Part shown: positions 22,139 to 33,535 of the stretch, piece by piece
How the letters are laid out: each line of letters opens with the position of its first letter
Position numbering within the stretch: the stretch's first letter is position 1
DNA from: Hysterangium stoloniferum
Lineage: Eukaryota > Basidiomycota > Agaricomycetes > Hysterangiales > Hysterangiaceae
Length of the DNA stretch: 64,000 bases
Direction of reading: 5' to 3'
Assembly (NCBI GenBank): GCA_015178975.1
Contig: WHVD01000094.1
Coordinates: 186,001-250,000, forward strand
Program-made: the position numbers and the translations under genes
The notes under the pieces: generated by a model
What the model was told of the DNA's origin: nothing
Databases searched by the model: none
The model's input: only the letters and a program-made list of their open reading frames with translations

Positions 22139-23140
22139 ATGGGTCCCAAACCAACACACAGGCCAATGCCAGTTGCCAGGCCCTCCATGGGCAATTCATA
22201 TCGGGCACCTCTCACTGCTGCCCAAAATGCCAGTTGCCGGGCCCTCCATGGGCAATTCATATTGAGCGCCTCTCACTGCTGCCCAAATATTGGCGCAGCC
22301 AGAGGAGCAACGACATCAATGAGAAGAGGCAGAGAGGGAGGCCAAGGAGGCCAAAGAGCAATGGGACAAGGAGTACCAGGCAGTACTGGCTGCAGAGGAA
22401 GCGGCTGAGAGACAGAGGAAGTGGGATGAGGAGGAGGCCACATGAGTTGCTGTGGAGAAATCCAGGGCAGCTGCAGATAGGGCCACAGTTGCCACAGGAA
22501 AGGTAAGTTCCATTGCTACACCATGTCGACTTAACTGACTTCTCATTTTCAGCACAAGGTGGCAGAGGTCGAGTCCGAGTCTGAGGGGGAGGCAGAGAGC
22601 CCCCAAAAGGTAAGCCTTGGGTCCATGGGTTTTCCAGGAAAACTAACCACATCAACAGAAGTCAAAGAAAGCAGCTCCAGTCTGCCTACCAGCGAGGAAT
22701 GACCCACAGTGTTCTGGTTGTAATGACCGGAACACTGACTGCAATTGAAAGTCTGGGTGGGGACCAGGCTGCTGGCAGTGTGCGCACCTCAAAGCAAGAT
22801 GCTCACTTGTTCACAAGCAGCCCACAGGTCCATGGTGTGGGAAGCGAGCAGGTCAGACAGGATTTCAGGTTTGGATGAGGTCCTAGGGCAGATCGCTGAG
22901 GGCATAGAGGCCCAAAATGAGTTGCTTAGGAAGAGCAACAAGGTGCAGGTGGTGGTGGTGAATGAGCTCTGTGGGCTCTGTGATGAATTTTGGAAGTTCC
23001 TCATGGAGTACAGCAGCTACATTTATGAAGAACCACAGATCAGAAGTTCTGAGGATGCCAGTTCAGATGAGGATGGGGTGCCTGTGGAGATAGCAGAGCT
23101 TCCTCAAGAGATGGCTGAGGTTGGGCAGAAACATATGTAG
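22139..23140 (+). pseudogene. Antisense coiled-coil/Zn2Cys6 gene, copy B
   Basis: Starts MGPKPTHRPMPVARPSMG. A glutamate/arginine/alanine-rich coiled coil follows, then two introns with GTAAG donors at the family positions (about 22502-22552 and 22609-22671). Next is a cysteine cluster (CSGCNDRNTDC ... CWQCAHLKARC) and an acidic tail ending near 23140. It lies convergent to the minus-strand integrase at 23.25-23.95 kb and downstream of LTR B on the antisense strand. A broken copy, about 80 percent like copy A by eye. Confidence 0.62.
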
Positions 23141-23249
23141 ACTGAGAAAAATATAATAAAACTTAATAATTGTTTGGAAATGAAAGTAAAGCATGACAAA
23201 AAACATAAAAATCAAAGTCCACAGAGAATCTGCTTAGGACTTGAAAAAC

Positions 23250-23980
23250 ATGTCAGAAACCTGTAAAAGCAAAGAGAGACATAGGGCGACAGGGAAAAAT
23301 GAGAATGAGTCCAAACCTAACATGGGGTCTGCAGAGTGCAGTCAGAGAGAGGTTAGTGGTCCGGGTTAGTGGTCTGGGTTTGAGTGGGTAAGCTGTATGA
23401 AAGTCAGTAATGATTTTCATGGCATTACTGAGTTCCGTGGCCAAAATCCATGAAGTCTCTTCATCAGTGCCCTCGTAACCCACCCACTTGACCAAGTAAA
23501 GCAGTTTACAAGTGTGTCAATGCTTGTCAATTTTCAAATCTAAAATTTGTGAGATTTCAAACTCGGGTTCTCCATCAATAATGACCAGAGGTGGTGGAGA
23601 TTGCATGTGATCTGGGATAGTGTTAGCAGTACAAGGTTCTAACATAGAAACATGAAATACCAGGTGTTCTGTGCACATGCTATCTGGAAGCCGTAGGGTC
23701 CAAGAAACTGAACCTACTTGTGCTATTATTTCAAATGGACATAAATATTTTTCAGCAAGCTTTTTTGATGGAAGGGTAGTCCAGAAGAATTGAGCTTTGA
23801 CAAAAACACAATCGCCAATTTTGAAATGGGTGTCAGAATCTGGTGTTTGTCCACTGAACACTGATATTGCTCTTGGGTGGACTTTATTGCAGTCTGGAGT
23901 TCCTTGTGGAGCTTGTGGAGGTCTGTGGCAAACTCTTGAGCATCTCAAATTCCCCAGAAATAGAGAGTTGTTCAACAAGC
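23250..23980 (-). mobile_element. Chromovirus integrase C-terminus (element B)
   Basis: 'HFKIGDCVFVKAQFFWTT', 'KKLAEKYLCPFEIIAQVGS' and 'SWTLRLPD' are the integrase C-terminal GPY/F-type region. A chromodomain follows (VKWVGYEGTDEETSWILA, 23410-23495). The rest of pol is missing and the fossil stops at the edge of the inverted duplication near 23.95 kb. Confidence 0.8.
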
Positions 23981-24213
23981 ATATATCAGCAGCTTGCGTA
24001 TACGTCGCCGCAAAGGAGGAAAGCTTTCCAATGCTGCACGGAGGATGGATGCGTCAAGCTCACCATGTGGCCACACCACTATAGGATCCTCATAGCTTGA
24101 TACGACCAGAATTGACTTTAAATTGGCCTTCTTCGGAATGGGATCATCATGGGAAGCAATGGTGGTTTTCCACTCAGAACAACCCTTGTTATGGATTGCA
24201 TTATCACTGCCAC

Positions 24214-25383
24214 TGTAATCCCGTCATCAATTGGGATCACTGGCGGTCACACAAGTTGACAGGACCATGGTGTATTGTCCAGAGCAGAACAAGATACAGG
24301 CAAGTGCAGCATACGGTAAGATCTAAGGTCCTGAAAACTTCCCAGCTACTTATACCGTACAACATGGTGATTATGTAATCACGTAAAACTAAAGGGTCCA
24401 TGCATAAGACTGGGGGCACCAGGATTACACCCCTCCCCACACAAAAACCAACCCATCACCCCAGATTCAACCCTGCTGGACCTCCTCTGTTAATGCAGAG
24501 CTTCAGGTGGCAGAGTCTGTATCCCGACCAAAAAAACACACGGCAATGACGGAAATTGATATGGCACTAAAAAAAAAACAAACAAAAAAACAAGGGGATC
24601 CAAAATAACGGCTTCTAATCGCCAATTCTTCACATAAAACATTTCTCCAAAATGCAGGTGCTTGACTACGGTGCGGTGCATGTGGGGGCACCCGTACGTG
24701 TGCAGTGTGCAAGGGTGTGTGGCAGCGTGGATGGGTGTGCATGCGTGCGTATGTGTGGGGGCACTCGATGACGGTGCGGCGGCATGCATGGGTGTGCGGG
24801 CACGCGTACATGTGCAGGGTGCGCAGCGGTGCGGCAACGTGGATGTGTGCACGTGTGAGGCTGCAGCGGTGTGTGGCGGTGTGTATTTGCACGGGGAGCA
24901 CTTGCAAGGGTGTGCGGCGGCATGTATACACGAGGTTGTGAGGCGTGTACGGGACAAGGGAGTCTGGAATCCTAGGGAATGTGAACGAGTGGTCTGACAA
25001 GTGAACGGTGGTGATGCAGATCAGGTTCAACCAGGAAGGTAAGAAGTTGTTTTCTTTTGGAAGGAATGAATGAGATCCAGTGGAATGAAAGAGCCAAGGG
25101 TCTGGAGGGCCAAACACAATGAAGTGCTGGATGAGAAATAACAAATGGCCGGTGTCAAAAAAAAAAGTGTAATCCCGTCGTCAATTGGGATCACTGGCAG
25201 TCACACAAGTTGACAGGACCACGGTGTATTGTCCAGAGCAGAACAATATACAGGCAAGTGCAGCATACAGTAAGATCTAAGGTCCTGAAAACTTCCCGGC
25301 TACTTATACCGTACAACACGGTGATTATGTAATCACGTAAAACTAAAGGGTCCGTGCGTAAGACTGGGGGCACCAGGATTACA
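24214..25383 (-). mobile_element. TRIM-like short LTR element with target duplication
   Basis: Two 216-bp direct LTRs (24214-24429 and 25168-25383), each TGTAATCC...GGATTACA, differ at about nine positions, mostly transitions. They are flanked by GCCAC (24209-24213 and 25384-25388). The C-rich sequence beside the left LTR is a purine tract on the minus strand, suggesting minus orientation. The 738-bp interior has no gag-pol. The right arm of the inverted duplication preserves the uninterrupted site (GGTGTGGCAGTGATAATGC near 40880-40900). Confidence 0.85.
24660..24960. repeat. GTG/GCG-rich low-complexity core of the TRIM
   Basis: About 300 bp of G/T-rich, C-poor plus-strand sequence with recurring GGTGTG, GTGCGG and GCATG, which gives spurious His/Thr/Cys-rich open frames. 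CpG is abundant, unlike older repeats nearby. Confidence 0.6.
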
Positions 25384-25389
25384 GCCACA

Positions 25390-25760
25390 CCCCAGTGATT
25401 GGAGTGATATGTGTGTAGAGTTGAGAATATGAACAAGAGTTCTACATGCCTAGATAATCTGACGGTATTTAAAAACAGAGAGTCATGGTCAGATGACGGA
25501 CAAATGCCTTTATTATCTTCCAAGAGCGGAAGCCAGAAGTTCTGCAATAAGCTAAATATCGAAGTCTTTGGCTGATGAGACCACAGGTATCCCACCAACT
25601 CTACATCATCTTCCGTGTTGGGTGGCACAATTTCTTGGACCAGTGCCTTTAAAGAATACGCGCATTTCACTGCTCCAATCAATGTACTTATCTTCTGTTA
25701 GATCAGAGATCTTAACTAGTATTTTTGACATATAGTTTAGGATGGGATGACGTTTCCTGT
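25390..25760 (-). pseudogene. Gag-like small ORF remnant, left arm
   Basis: Copy of 40490-40830. Minus strand: 'ILVKISDLTEDKYIDWSSEMRVFF', which resembles the start of Copia-type Gag (LTxxNYxxWxxxM). It is next to the 3' end of permease P1 and was duplicated with it. Family assignment is tentative. Confidence 0.35.
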
Positions 25761-26055
25761 GGAGGAATAGGGTGTGTTAATTGTTGGGAATAAAAATGTG
25801 AAACATGGTGATTTAGTTAGAGGGGTGTAATGGAAAGAAATGATGGCAACACACATGGGCATTGATGTAGTATAGATAGTGGTCAATGGGTCATAATATA
25901 TATGCTGAGTCATGAAGCCAAGGCATTATTTCTTTCGACATTAAGTCAAACTTCTCATATTCTAATTTTCAAATATGTGCGCAGATAAAGAAAAATAGAA
26001 ATTCATACTGCAAATAACCTTGAAGTTTTGCCGCCCAACACGAGTATCATACAAC

Positions 26056-28882
26056 TTATCGGCCCCACCTTTTTATCTCAAGGTATCTCAAAGGGGGATA
26101 TGTAATACCCGAAAAAATCATGGCGAACTCAAAACCCATATCACCGCCAAACGGACCAAGCGTCGCTGCGACGGGGCCGATGTACCATACTTGCGCCATA
26201 GCAACAATGGCGCCTGCGATACCGCAGCAGCTGGCGAAGCTAGAACAAAGCCGGAAAAGCCAGTGAGACATGTGAAGGGGGAAAGAGGAAAGAGGAAAGC
26301 CTGGTGCGTACATGGCAGCGAGACCCACGGGAAGACTATCAAAGGATGGGCCAAATGGGTGATAGGTAGGTGATGTATAAGTCAGTGGAAAGGATGAGAA
26401 ATACAACAGAATACATACAGCTTAGGCGAATCGTAGACGCGCACATCATATCCTCCCAAAGGACCATTCGGACGACGGAAGATGATATGTTCTTCGAAAA
26501 CAATGACTACCCAGAAGGCAATCCAATACCCAAGCTATATATACATCGAGTAGAGCAGGGGATTCTGTTAGCGTTCGAGGGAGGATGTGATCGTGATTGG
26601 ATATTTGGGGGGTATACTTACGATAGCAAGGAAATTGGTCAAAATGGAACTGAAATGTTTTCGACCCGCAACTCCGGCTACTGTGTAGATGGTGAAGGCG
26701 AGGATTGTGAAGACTGCGCGGGGAATATGGCGGAATGGGGGGATGAGGGTTTGCATTGACAGCGCGGCGGAGTCTATTGTCAGACGGCTTGTTTAGAAAG
26801 GCATGGATGATGTGAAAAAAGGATGCTCACAGGTGTTGGGGACTGTGTGGAATAGTCAGTGAACCTTGCTGATATAATATGACCCAAAATGTGTAGAGGG
26901 ATGGAAGACATACTGTTGTTCGCGACGGCAGATAAGGCCAAAAGCACCAAGAGGAAATTACCACCATGTCCCCAAGGCTCGAACACTGTCAAGTTGCCGC
27001 CAATCAGTAACGCTCGACCAATAAAGGAAAACAAAGATATACCCTTCTTGAACACGCCAGCTGCTTCCTCCGCACGGTAAGCATCCGAATAGGTAGGGAC
27101 AGTCATAAGTATAGAACCAAGAATAACGATGAACACAGAGGGAATAAAAACTCCCAAAAATGTGAGTACGAATATCTTCAGTTTGGACGTGTTTACGGGA
27201 AGACGACAGTTGTAATCTGCTGCGCTGAAAGGATGAAATTGAGAATCAAGATGGGAATGTCAGATGCCAGTTAGCGTCCGCACGCGATTGCGACGGAAGG
27301 TAGGAATACGACTGACACTGGTGCCCATCCTGCACATGAGGAGAAAATGATACCGCCGAAACTGAGGACACCTGCGGCACGGAGGTGACCGGCTGGGTCT
27401 TCGTCGGCTTTTTGGAGAGAGATTTGGTATCCTAGAGATATAATCAGCGATTGGAATATAAGGGTATTCGTTTGTTTGTTGCGACATCAAAGGACATATA
27501 GGAAATGAAAATTATTTAAATAAAGTAGAAGATGAATTTTGGACATACCGGCATGACCCCCTAATCCATACATCATGAAGAATACAATACACATGATGAT
27601 CCAGGCGTAGCGTTCATAATGATGCAAGAGCTAGCATTCGGATGTGTGGACTCATGTGTGAAACAATAATTAATTAGCAATGGAGGGGGCGCACGTCATA
27701 TCTACAAATCACAGTCAGCTTTGGCAAATTAAAGGGGAGAGGGGGACCTACCCAACGAAACAGATCAACACTAAACATTACACTTTAATAAAATGAATGA
27801 AACCTCGTAGAACGAACGAAAAAAATATACCGCTAAGTACTCTGGAGAAAGTGGAATACTCGTCAGAATTTCGAACCCATGATAATAAAAATAGTGGACA
27901 TCAGTGAAAAGAAGGGGGAGAGCATCATGACGAAATTTTTATCCGACATTGTTGATCCGATACTGTTGCTAATTTAGAATTGTTCAAAAATAGAACAGAT
28001 AACGTCAAATAAAATCTCGAATACGAATACGAAAGAACAATTGAGAGAGATTCAACAAAGATGAACATACGCGATGAGAAGAACGCCCACAGCTAGAGGC
28101 ATTTTGGGATTGATATTGTGCAAAACCTGGCCAGCGAGGATAATTACGATAACGGAGAAACCAAGCTTTATAAAGAAGATTGGTAAAATGATTCTCCTTT
28201 GATGATATAAAACCCGTATCCGTACCTGAGTGAGGATATTTAGGAGCGAAATAAGAGCCCCTCCCCAGTACCCGTACGAATAACGCGTGATGACCATGGT
28301 GCGCATACCGAATCGTGGACCGAGCATCGCAATGAATCCGACGGTCGTACAGCCGCTATTGGAGTGGTGGGTGATCCGGAGATACGTGTCAAGTATATTG
28401 GGTGCTATATGAGACCTGCAACCTACATGAGTGCGAATCCCAATGTGGTAACCACGGCGTGTGGGAACGTCAGCGTGAAAATTTCCTGCGCGAGTATTCC
28501 GACAGGGATCGCGGTGAGAACGACGTTGACGCTGTTTGGAAAAGGGAAGTAAAAATGATATGGTATAGATATATTCAGTACAAAACACGTACGAAAACCA
28601 TAGAAGTAAAAGACCGATACTATGCTTGTCTTCTCGTTCATTCTCGGGTACACGTTCGATACCTCGCGCCTCGACTTGTATGGAGAATAATAGATCAACT
28701 ATACAGGCAAAAAATTCTCGCTACGGTCGAGTCTGCTTACCTCCGGCATCGAACAGCTTTCCCAGACCAAAGCGTCCCAACCTGGCACGAATTTGACTTT
28801 CATCCTCTGCGTCGGAAGGGGCGGACATAACCTCGACATCGGCGCGGTGTCGTTTTTCCTTGTCGAAGGAGGCGTCGGTCAT
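26056..28882 (-). CDS. NCS1-type purine/cytosine permease, copy P1
   Basis: Membrane transporter of the nucleobase-cation-symport-1 family (fungal Fcy2-like), expected to import purines or cytosine with protons at the plasma membrane. ATG 28882, TAA 26056-26058. It has the same 16-exon layout as P2 and reads through without stops when spliced, about 528 aa. Landmarks are 'ARGIERVPENEREDKHSIGL' before the first membrane helix, 'GPRFGMRTMVITRYSYGYWG', 'SCAGWAPVAADYNCRLP', 'VFEPWGHGGNFLLVLLALS', 'GYWIAFWVVIVFEEHIIFRR' and C-terminal 'YPPLRYLEIKRWGR'. Microexons of 11 nt (27831-27841), 19 nt (27752-27770), 7 nt (27695-27701) and 12 nt (26831-26842) are conserved with P2. P1 and P2 diverge head to head across an 8.4-kb spacer. 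Substrate cannot be told from sequence. Confidence 0.88.
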
Positions 28883-29989
28883 GACGGGGTGAGTGGAAAC
28901 AGAGTAGTAATCAAGACAAAGCGTCTTGGGACAGCATGTGTATGGTATTTATTGGGCATTCAATGCAAATGGTCACAGCCGTCACAATCACTCCATATGA
29001 TTCGAGATTCGTGCCTGCTTTCATTTATATAGAAATATAAGGAGACATCATCCTGTAAATTTAAGGGAAAGGGGTATAACGGCCATGAGTATCGTAGGTT
29101 GTTAGGTATGTCGTGGAGTTGAACTACACGGTGGCACCGCCCGAGTTACTTCTAGCGGAGTCTGAGGGGTTCATTGAGTAGAGACTTTTGTCGGGGTTCA
29201 TAGAGTAGTATATAGACAATCATCTGCAACGAAATATAGAGTAGGGGAACGATTGCCCGTTTCTCAGTCGTTGCCTAGAGGGCGGTATTAACGGCTGAGG
29301 TGTTACTTGGAATGTAACGGATGCAACCAGGCACGAAGAAGGGTGTGCGGTCTTCACTGACCGGGGCATTCAAGTCGAGTGTCTCAAACAGATACGGTGC
29401 AAGTGAGTCCATGCGACGTTGCTGAATTTTGGGAATTTGATGTTTACCACCTGGAAAAATCCATCTACGTATAACACCAGGGCGGTTAGCATGACATTTC
29501 CGACGTTAACCACTATGGAACATCTCGTTTCATAGTCATTCAAGTTCAAGTTCGTTATTGTCAAGCCTTCAATCGCACATAGTAAACTCTTTATCCATGT
29601 CTATACTTCCCTTTCACTATGCATGACTGTGGTTGATATCCCTGGAGTTTCTTTCTTCGTCTTTGAGTATGTATAATAAATATTGAGCAACTGATAACGT
29701 TAGTATTCGTTGTTTATTAATATAACAGTCAGTTTTAGCCCGAGTTTACTCCCTCACTGAATCTGACTCTCACCCCTTCATACTCACACAGAACTGAGGC
29801 TTCAAATCCTCAATCTCGGAGGATTGTCCAAAATTCTTGTAAAATCTCAAATTTTATCGAGAAGGCTCGAATTTTGAAAATGCGCGGAACTTTACAGATT
29901 CATAATTATACGGAATCCAGATTTTCTTTTTGAAAGTTTAGATGAGACCCCGAACACCAGCTTTTTCCGCTTGCGCTGATTGATTAGAG

Positions 29990-30091
29990 AGTATTTGCAA
30001 CTAATATATATTAGCAAACTGAATGGTGTTCCTGATATGAATATGAGGAACCAATTCAGTTTGCTAATATTTATTCGTTGCAAATACTTTC
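29990..30091. repeat. About 45-bp-arm palindrome (MITE-like)
   Basis: AGTATTTGCAAC...TAGCAAACTGAAT...GTTCC on the left is mirrored by GGAAC...ATTCAGTTTGCTA...GTTGCAAATACT on the right, with a short loop TGATATGAATATGA. Related ATTCAGTTTGCTAAT pieces occur near 41502. A folded MITE or small hairpin element at the inner edge of the left arm. Confidence 0.65.
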
Positions 30092-30955
30092 TATTAAAAC
30101 CCAATTCAGTAAAGGGCCTAAATAAGAGTTCGCCTCCAGTCGAAACGCGGAAAGAATCATCTGCGAAGACCAAACAATATATATCTATCATTTGCTTTCA
30201 TATTTCGAATAAAAAAACCTCGCGCACGAATTTTTCTTGGAGCAGCGAAATCGGCTATCCGAGATTTGGTTGAAGAAAAAATGACCCAAAGTGCCTACTT
30301 GGCGGCCAGGGTGATCGCGCGACACAGTGATATGTTCCTTATCCTTGCGCTTTCGGGAGAGTTGAAGAACACTAGCCTCGTCAAAACTATCTTTACGTCA
30401 AGGTCGACTTTGGTAGAATCACTTGTGCGATGCAATAGCCGTTCCTACGATGTTCTACCTGCACACATGTGGTTCAGCCCCATTCGGAGAACGCTAGAGG
30501 TTACCGTGGTCAATCTATTTCGCTCCCAACTAGCCAGGGATCAGAGAACGGGGTTTCTAGGATTTCTGACCGCATCACCTATGCCAAACAAGCAAAAATG
30601 GTGACCGATGAGGGGAAGTGTTCATGAAGAATGGCGAAATTATGGTTCACCAAGCCTGAGAATCTCATAAGAATCCCTTTTCCCGACATTTTATAAGCAT
30701 ATCTTCTAAAGCCGGTGTTGGTGGAACAATTCACGGTAGTTGGTAGCGAGCGACAGGGTTGGGGATCAGCGGTACACCAAGGACAATTGCGGCGACCACT
30801 TGTGGAGCAGACGATGAACCATACAGCTAGTTTTCACGTAACGGTCTGAGATTATCCCTCGGGTTATTCCTGTACACTCGTTATCAGTTGACATGCGGGG
30901 AATAATTGGGAAATTACTAACATCCATTCGACTAATTCCCACTCACCAGTATTAA

Positions 30956-32190
30956 ATGTCTTCTACCTTCGACCCAGCTCCCCCTCCCCCACAATACAGG
31001 GTTTTATCTCCAAATGATGGTGTGCACGTCTCCCCCTTGCAGCTTGGAGCTTTGAGAATTGGCGACAAGTGGGAGTCTGGAATGGGAGCAATGAACAAAG
31101 AATAATAACAAAGAATAATGGTCATTCAAGCTCCTCGATGGGTATTTTGATACTGGTGGAAGTATTCACTCCTGATAATTGTATTCGTTTTTTGACAATA
31201 TTTTATCAGAGGAATTTTATGGATGCGGCAAATGCATACCAGGACGAAACCTCCGAGATATTTATTAGAGAATGGGCTGAAAAACACGAAAGTCGGGATC
31301 AGCTTATCATTGCGACTAAATACAACATGAATTATAAAAGAGGAGACGACAGTATCGCCATCAAGGTCAATTACATTGGTAACAGCAACAAGTCTCTGCG
31401 CATCTCGCCCGAGGGGAGTTTGAAAAAAAAACCTAGGATCGACATTTTATATGTTGATTGTGAGTCGATCACAATTGGTATTCTACATAAATTTATAATC
31501 GTTCCTCAGGGTGGATTATGAATTCCTCTGTAGAATTTATGAGTAATCTCCACAGCTTAGTGGTCGTCGGAAAGGTTCTATACTCGCATGTATTAAATTC
31601 GAGCAATCTGAGAACTCATTTTACATCAAATACAGGGAATTTCGGTGTGAATCACATTTTAAAAGTTATAAATAAACCAAGTCTGATAAACAACCTATGC
31701 AAAGGCAAGATCTGAAGATCTTGTGCTCGCTCCATGGGGTGTTGTTGGTCGCCACCACATCATGACAAATGCAGAAGAAGAACGACGTAGGCGTACCGGA
31801 GAAAGGGCCGTAGTAGTAACTGGGTCACCGCATCGGATTCCTGGGAACGTACTCCTGACGAAATCAAAGTTTGCCGAACGCTCGAAGGAGTTGTTTGAAA
31901 TAGGGGCTAAGCATTTCACTTCTGTTTCTATTGCATATGTTATGCATGTGGGTCGATCAAAGCAACGAAAAGTCTCTTCGAATTAATTTTCTTCCTTGGT
32001 CAGAGCTCCATATGTAGTCCCGATAATTGGAAGAAGGAAAACCGAGTGCTTGGAAGCAAATATTAAAGCATTGGATCTCACTGTAACGTCAGCCCATATC
32101 AAACTGTTGGAAGACGTGATTCCGTTTGATCTTGGTTTTCCTTACTCACTGATCATACGTGTCATTCCTGGTGCGTCTGTTCATGAATTT
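30956..32190 (+). pseudogene. Aldo-keto reductase (aryl-alcohol dehydrogenase type), decayed
   Basis: Exon 1 is clear (ATG 30956; '[20 protein letters not shown]'), typical of fungal AAD-like NADP-dependent reductases. Homology continues with 'FMDAANAYQDETSEIFIREW' and 'RDQLIIATKYNMNYKRGDDS' (31220-31350), 'RIDILYVD' (31437), 'LHSLVVVGKVLYS' (31550), 'LAPWGVVG' with 'EEERRRRTGE' (31720-31810), and 'APYVVPIIGRRK' and 'FDLGFPYSLI' (32010-32155). Frames change repeatedly. A 13-bp tandem duplication (AACAAAGAATAAT) right after exon 1 brings in stops, and the central WW-containing stretch is lost. Not functional. It is unique to the duplication spacer. Confidence 0.8.
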
Positions 32191-32328
32191 CTTTTAAAAA
32201 CTTTTCATTCTTATTCAGGGAGAAGGAACCACGGATAGTTTCATTGTGAACGTAGCTAGCCACTCCGACAGATGGCAACAAGTCCCAGCAATTGCGATAC
32301 CTTCCCACTGAGATTAACAAGTCGATTT

Positions 32329-33342
32329 TTATAGAAACGGTGCTTTGTGTAATAGTTTTATTTTATGTAATTGGTCATTCAAAATCATTGGGAGTAAATT
32401 CAATTTTTTCAGTAATTGCGAGGTGTCCGACATCGTAGGCCGGAGTGACAACCAAGTTTCCCATAGGGTTTGGTCATTCTTCGGAAATTTTACCCAAATC
32501 TCCCAAACCGACAATGGGACTTGATGACATCCCCAGCAAGTACCATCACTCAGTATATAGCAGACTTGACATGTGAAGGCAAAATATAATGTACTCATAT
32601 TACTACAAATTAAAGAGTTTTGAAAACAATGAATTCTGTCACTCAACGTACTACATGTTCGTGGCAGGAAAAACATGTGCAGTGAGTCCCAAGAACGATA
32701 AAAGGTGATGCGTCTTCCATTTGAAGTGGAGCCAAGACTCAGTGTCAAAACTTCTGTCCGGTGTCGGCGATTGCGGAATTCTAACTTTAATACGACCCAG
32801 TCTTTTATATATTGAAGTGTTATGAATGCGTAACTCATAACCGGACCATCCACAGCGGTGACATTCACCCTCGTTGATGGGATTGAGGGATCAAAAAACT
32901 ATATCATTGTTAGTGCAAATACTGGTTGCTGTAGAGACAAGAAAGTTGTTATTCACAGATACGGTCCCCCTGCACTCCTAGGGCTGTACCAGTAGTACCC
33001 GCTGTGGCCTTATCATATAGTTATAATAGCTCGGTGCTAAGTGCCGATGTCAAAGAATTGAAAAAGGCAGTATATATGATTCATGTCAGATAAGAGATAT
33101 TATTCAAATCAACTAGATATAAAAGGGAGACACGAACCTTCCTTTTCTATATTGTCATCCAGCTTGCAGATTGACGATAAATCAAATTCCTGACCCTCCC
33201 TTGGGGCTGTTGCGCCAAGAAACAGGCACCTGATGAACGAAAGCAGAGGCTGGCAGGGCGTTACAGGATTGATGAGAGGACTGGCGGGATGGCACATTCC
33301 AATATGGTGAGCTTTTCTTTGCGGATGTCCGCGCTGTTCCAT
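32329..33342 (-). other. Uncharacterised minus-strand ORFs
   Basis: A 179-aa frame (32329-32868) and a 77-aa frame (33109-33342, ATG 33342, TATATATA about 30 bp upstream) could belong to one spliced gene; a plausible intron end lies near 32942 (CTCTACAG). A different frame has 'NLVVTPAYDVGHLAITEKI', which looks protein-like, so the gene may be decayed. No family was recognised. Confidence 0.3.
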
Positions 33343-33535
33343 TGCCAGTGTGTGAATGATCTATCTATATATATAACACAGTTTATGAACAACCTTGGTC
33401 AAGTCCCTTGATGTTGGTTATTCGGACCTCTCAGAAGGTGCATCTTCGCTATAACATGGATGCTTCAGCAACGGGAATACTCGAAATAAGTGGAGGGTAC
33501 TACACACCACCTTCGCTTCTTCTTCTTCTTCAGTC

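Larger units (their letters stand above)
23985..29900 (-). repeat. Left arm of a large inverted duplication
   Basis: Matches 36400-41660 in inverse order and orientation along permease P1 and both flanks (for instance 29757-29890 with 36480-36610, 25390-25760 with 40480-40830, and 23985-24060 with 41570-41655). Identity is roughly nine in ten in coding stretches, lower in flanks. The left arm has an extra TRIM (24214-25383), and the right arm has about 520 bp (41045-41570) not seen here. Confidence 0.85.

Noticed and set aside
24490-25144. Long His/Thr/Cys-rich minus-strand open frames
   Set aside because: They come from the GTG-rich low-complexity core of the TRIM; no domain, and composition explains the openness.
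30266-30604. 112-aa plus-strand open frame as a gene
   Set aside because: No recognisable family, start context or splice pattern; next to a palindromic repeat.
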